Of a stretch of DNA of 32,525 nucleotides, positions 32,036-32,525 are shown piece by piece. The DNA is taken from positions 1 through 32,525 of the forward strand of contig JAITWN010000165.1 of assembly GCA_031285245.1 (NCBI GenBank), in the 5' to 3' direction. The DNA comes from Chromatiales bacterium (GTDB lineage: Bacteria; Pseudomonadota; Gammaproteobacteria; SZUA-140). Within the stretch, counting starts at the first letter, position 1. Each line of letters starts with the position of its first letter. Below the pieces are notes generated by a model. That model did not search any database. It saw only the letters and a list, made by a program, of their open reading frames with translations, and was not told the DNA's origin. A program made the position numbers and the translations under genes.

Positions 32036-32525
32036 TCATAGCCGGAAATCCGCGCCCAAATAAACTTCTCTCACCTGCTCGTTAGCCAGCAGCTCCATGG
32101 GCGGACCTTGCGCAAGCAGAGTACCGCCACTCAGGATATAAGCGCGCTGACAAATGCCAAGTGTTTCGCGAACGTTGTGATCGGTGATCAGAACGCCGAT
32201 CCCCTTATCCCGCAGGTGGTTGATTATGCGCTGAATATCCAGAACGGACATGGGGTCGACGCCAGCGAAGGGCTCATCGAGCAGGACATAACGTGGTTGC
32301 ATAGCGAGCGTGCGTGCAATTTCAACGCGACGACGCTCACCGCCCGATAAACTCATACCGAGCGCATCACGCAGATGTTCAACGTGAAATTCCTCGAGCA
32401 ATTCGGCGATTCGCCGTTCCTGAGCAGCACGATCGAGATCACGGCGCGTCTGCAAAACCGCACGCAGATTGTCAGCAACCGATAGCCTGCGAAACACCGA
32501 AGCTTCTTGCGGCAGATAACCGATA
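32036..32525 (-). CDS. lptB: Lipopolysaccharide export ABC ATPase LptB (5' part outside window)
   Basis: The ORF track starts at an internal GTG. The frame stays open to the right edge (IGYLPQEAS before VFRRLS), so the gene runs out of the window and Walker A is missing. Visible are the Q-loop region, signature [15 protein letters not shown], Walker [14 protein letters not shown] and switch [10 protein letters not shown]. With LptFG it powers LPS transport to the outer membrane. Its presence before rpoN matches the common gammaproteobacterial order. Confidence 0.96.
   Translation of the reverse strand, partial: IGYLPQEASVFRRLSVADNLRAVLQTRRDLDRAAQERRIAELLEEFHVEHLRDALGMSLSGGERRRVEIARTLAMQPRYVLLDEPFAGVDPMSVLDIQRIINHLRDKGIGVLITDHNVRETLGICQRAYILSGGTLLAQGPPMELLANEQVREVYLGADFRL

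Noticed and set aside
1-32525. Mobile element, phage, CRISPR or tRNA
   Set aside because: No transposase, integrase, regular repeat-spacer array or tRNA-like cloverleaf was seen in reading the window.

Overview
The window looks like a chromosomal segment of a gammaproteobacterium. The evidence is the lptB-rpoN-ptsN-hprK-rapZ-EIIA-HPr-EI block at the right end, a mutM gene, and a GldA/GldF/GldG-type ABC operon ending in a DUF4340 gene. I cannot name the genus. HprK and a mannose-type EIIA beside rpoN resemble Xanthomonas-like and beta/gamma-border lineages more than enterics. I saw no insertion sequence, tRNA, rRNA, CRISPR array or phage gene. Nearly every ORF-track line not listed here is a shadow of a listed gene.

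Bases 1-18300 are a respiratory island around an unusual C-family (cbb3-like) heme-copper oxidase. The core operon on the minus strand (about 14344 to 10611) has a 91-aa membrane protein, a 31-aa single-helix peptide, a CcoN-like catalytic subunit, a CcoO-like monoheme cytochrome with a long insertion, a CcoP-like membrane subunit with no heme motif, and a 43-aa single-helix peptide. It ends at a clear intrinsic terminator. Downstream, a chain of 12 close or overlapping minus-strand genes (10498 to 2018) encodes small membrane proteins, a CcoS-like protein, c-type cytochromes, a NirV/FGE-like membrane protein, a fused membrane/spermidine-synthase-like protein, CcoG, a second heme-less CcoP-like protein, a lipoprotein cytochrome and a FixH/YtkA-like lipoprotein. 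Upstream (18265 to 14913) are a 29-aa peptide, a diheme cytochrome, a monoheme cytochrome, a four-helix oxidase-fragment protein, a thioredoxin-like lipoprotein and a small membrane protein.

The most striking observation is that two short proteins (965-1504 and 15897-16445) align without gaps to helices X-XI of this window's own CcoN-like subunit. Both keep the HxH heme-ligand pair, yet they lack the rest of the oxidase. With the heme-less P-like subunits, the insertion in the O subunit and four tiny one-helix peptides, this suggests an undescribed variant oxidase system. The catalytic subunit keeps all six expected histidines and the active-site tyrosine, so oxygen reduction is the default prediction. 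It has Gln where I recall a conserved Glu in cbb3 enzymes.

Bases 18481-25320 are housekeeping: a polytopic membrane protein of unknown role, a PsiE-family protein, MutM and the ABC operon. Bases 25380-32525 are the regulatory (nitrogen-type) PTS with HPr kinase, RapZ, sigma-54 and the 3' part of lptB. The hpf gene, which usually sits between rpoN and ptsN in gammaproteobacteria, is absent here because rpoN and ptsN overlap directly.
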